Origin: Planctomycetota bacterium
Lineage (GTDB): Bacteria > Planctomycetota > Planctomycetia > Gemmatales > Gemmataceae
Assembly (NCBI GenBank): GCA_016200155.1
Contig: JACQFG010000231.1
Location: 1-16,864, forward strand
Reading direction: 5' to 3'
Length of the DNA stretch: 16,864 nt
The notes under the pieces were generated by a model. The model was not told where the DNA came from. It did not search any database and saw only the letters and a list, made by a program, of their open reading frames with translations. Of this stretch, positions 15,690 through 16,864 are shown one piece after another; position 1 is the first letter of the stretch; each line of letters starts with the position of its first letter. A program made the position numbers and the translations under genes.

Positions 15690-16864
15690 ATGAACGCCCC
15701 CATCGTCATCGAAGCCAGCGATCCCCGGCTGCACGTCATGATCAGCAGCACCACCGTCGACCTGCCCGACCACCGTGCCGCCGCCAGCGAGGCGATCCAG
15801 CGGGCCAAGCACACCCCGGTCATGATGGAACTCGGCTCCGCGGAATGGAACTCCGACGCGATCAAGTTCTCGCTGCAAAAGGTCGAGCAATCGCAGGTCT
15901 ACGTCGGCATCTTCGGCCTCCGCTACGGCTACATCCCCGACGACCCGATGCGCAATCCGGACCGGCTGTCGATCACGGAGCTGGAATACAGCCACGCCGT
16001 CAAGCTCGGGAAGCCGACGCTCATCTACATCGCCAAGGATTCGCATCCGTTCACGACAAAGCAGATAGATCGCGAGCCGGAGAAAATCCAAAAACTTGAT
16101 CGGCTCAAAGCGGAATTGCAAAAAGACATCTGCGGGTTCTTCGATAATCCCGAGGAATTGTCAAAGCTCATTCTGCAATCGCTGTACGAACTTCAGATTC
16201 ACGTCGGCGACAAGGCCAAGGTCGTGTACCGCCTGCCGAAGCCGCCGGATCTTTATGCGGTGCCGAACTACATCCTCACCAGTACGTTTATCGGCCGGGC
16301 GACGGAGCTGGACGAACTCGACGTCTGGGCCGGCTCGACGAATCCGCTGATGGTCGTCGAAGGCATCGGCGGCCTGGGCAAGAGCGCCCTCACCTGGGAA
16401 TGGATGCAGAAACGCGCGACCTACGCCATCAAGAATCTCGCCGGCCGCGTCTGGTGGAGCTTCTATGAACGCGGCACCTCGATGAAGGCGTTCGTCCATC
16501 ACGCCCTCGCCTACATCACGGAAAAGGAACCCGACGCCATCAAGGAATTCTCGCACTACGAACGCTGCCAGCTCTTGTTGACGGAACTCAAGCGCCGGCC
16601 ATTTCTGTTGCTGCTCGACGGCTTCGAGCGCGTCCTCACCGCCTACCACCGCTGGGACAAGGCCCAGCAGCGCGACGACAAGATCGAAGCCGACCTGCGC
16701 GAATGCGTCGATCCGAACGACGGCACCTTCCTGCAACAACTGCTGCACTGCACGCCGTCAAAGGTCATCATCAGCACCCGGCTCTTCCCGAGCATCCTGG
16801 AAAACCGCACCGGCCAACCCATCCCCGGCGTCGCCCATCACAAGCTCAACGGCCTATCCCGGCC
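15690..16864 (+). CDS. DUF4062-STAND P-loop NTPase, candidate immune-type protein (3' partial)
   Basis: The first 391 residues are visible and the frame is still open at the window edge. Residues ~14-110 are a DUF4062 domain (LHVMISSTTVDLPDHRAAAS, FSLQKVEQSQVYVGIFGLRY, SITELEYSHAVKLGKPTLIY), a TIR/nucleoside-deoxyribosyltransferase-like N-terminal module. After a helical linker comes STFIGRATELDELDVW (~205-220) and a STAND/NB-ARC-type NTPase: P-loop GIGGLGKS (225-232), Walker B FLLLLDGFE (D310), and KVIISTRL as the sensor-type segment. The missing C-terminus would normally carry sensor repeats such as TPR or WD40. STAND proteins with effector N-domains include known anti-phage sensors, and DUF4062-NTPase proteins are also widespread with no tested role. 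Defence is therefore a hypothesis. ATG 15690 is supported by CGGAG 8 nt upstream. Confidence 0.88.
   Translation, partial: MNAPIVIEASDPRLHVMISSTTVDLPDHRAAASEAIQRAKHTPVMMELGSAEWNSDAIKFSLQKVEQSQVYVGIFGLRYGYIPDDPMRNPDRLSITELEYSHAVKLGKPTLIYIAKDSHPFTTKQIDREPEKIQKLDRLKAELQKDICGFFDNPEELSKLILQSLYELQIHVGDKAKVVYRLPKPPDLYAVPNYILTSTFIGRATELDELDVWAGSTNPLMVVEGIGGLGKSALTWEWMQKRATYAIKNLAGRVWWSFYERGTSMKAFVHHALAYITEKEPDAIKEFSHYERCQLLLTELKRRPFLLLLDGFERVLTAYHRWDKAQQRDDKIEADLRECVDPNDGTFLQQLLHCTPSKVIISTRLFPSILENRTGQPIPGVAHHKLNGLSR

Noticed and set aside
15579..16121. 180-codon minus-strand frame at the start of the DUF4062 gene
   Set aside because: The plus strand encodes a clear DUF4062 domain with a ribosome-binding site; the minus frame is its shadow.

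Overview
The window looks like chromosomal DNA from a planctomycete (Planctomycetota, probably Pirellulales or Gemmatales). It is GC-rich. It carries gene families strongly enriched in that phylum: a cytochrome/DUF1549/DUF1553 protein paired with a Tat-exported DUF1501 protein, a roughly 1,000-residue PVC-type propeller/HEAT/c-heme protein, a secreted ThuA-like protein and several secreted beta-propeller proteins. No rRNA, tRNA, CRISPR array or recognisable transposase gene is visible.

Layout. Positions 3-551 (+) hold the end of an open frame that joins the start of a SAM methyltransferase in frame to the C-terminus of glucose-6-phosphate dehydrogenase. Positions 636-5864 (-) hold, in transcription order, a PSCyt1-DUF1549-DUF1553 protein, a DUF1501 protein and a secreted lactonase-fold propeller. 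A ThuA-like gene (6046-6840, +) diverges from that cluster. It is followed by an AAA_14/DUF4143 ATPase (6897-8069, +), whose stop codon overlaps the stop of a convergent secreted Ig-like protein (8066-9166, -). A secreted propeller-like protein of unknown function follows (9261-10352, -). Diverging from it is a compact operon of a 68-residue basic protein, a TPR-like protein and a two-repeat Clp-N protein with a membrane tail and no ATPase (10501-12265, +). The large PVC cytochrome protein lies at 12356-15397 (-). At 15690 begins a DUF4062 plus STAND-NTPase gene that runs off the window and is a plausible immune-type protein.

How they may work together. Most minus-strand products and ThuA are exported. 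By family context they belong to the poorly characterised planctomycete machinery for oxidising or degrading sugars and polysaccharides outside the cytoplasm, with c-type haem carried by the DUF1549 and PVC proteins. This is inference. The ATPase, the Clp-N operon and the STAND gene look like accessory or regulatory genes.

The most striking non-coding feature is that most intergenic gaps contain a long inverted repeat. Seven such repeats from five sequence families are seen, and six of them lie just upstream of a start codon. One appears to supply the -35 region of a leaderless promoter. Two others adjoin almost identical ribosome-binding leaders. No intergenic stretch exceeds 300 bases.
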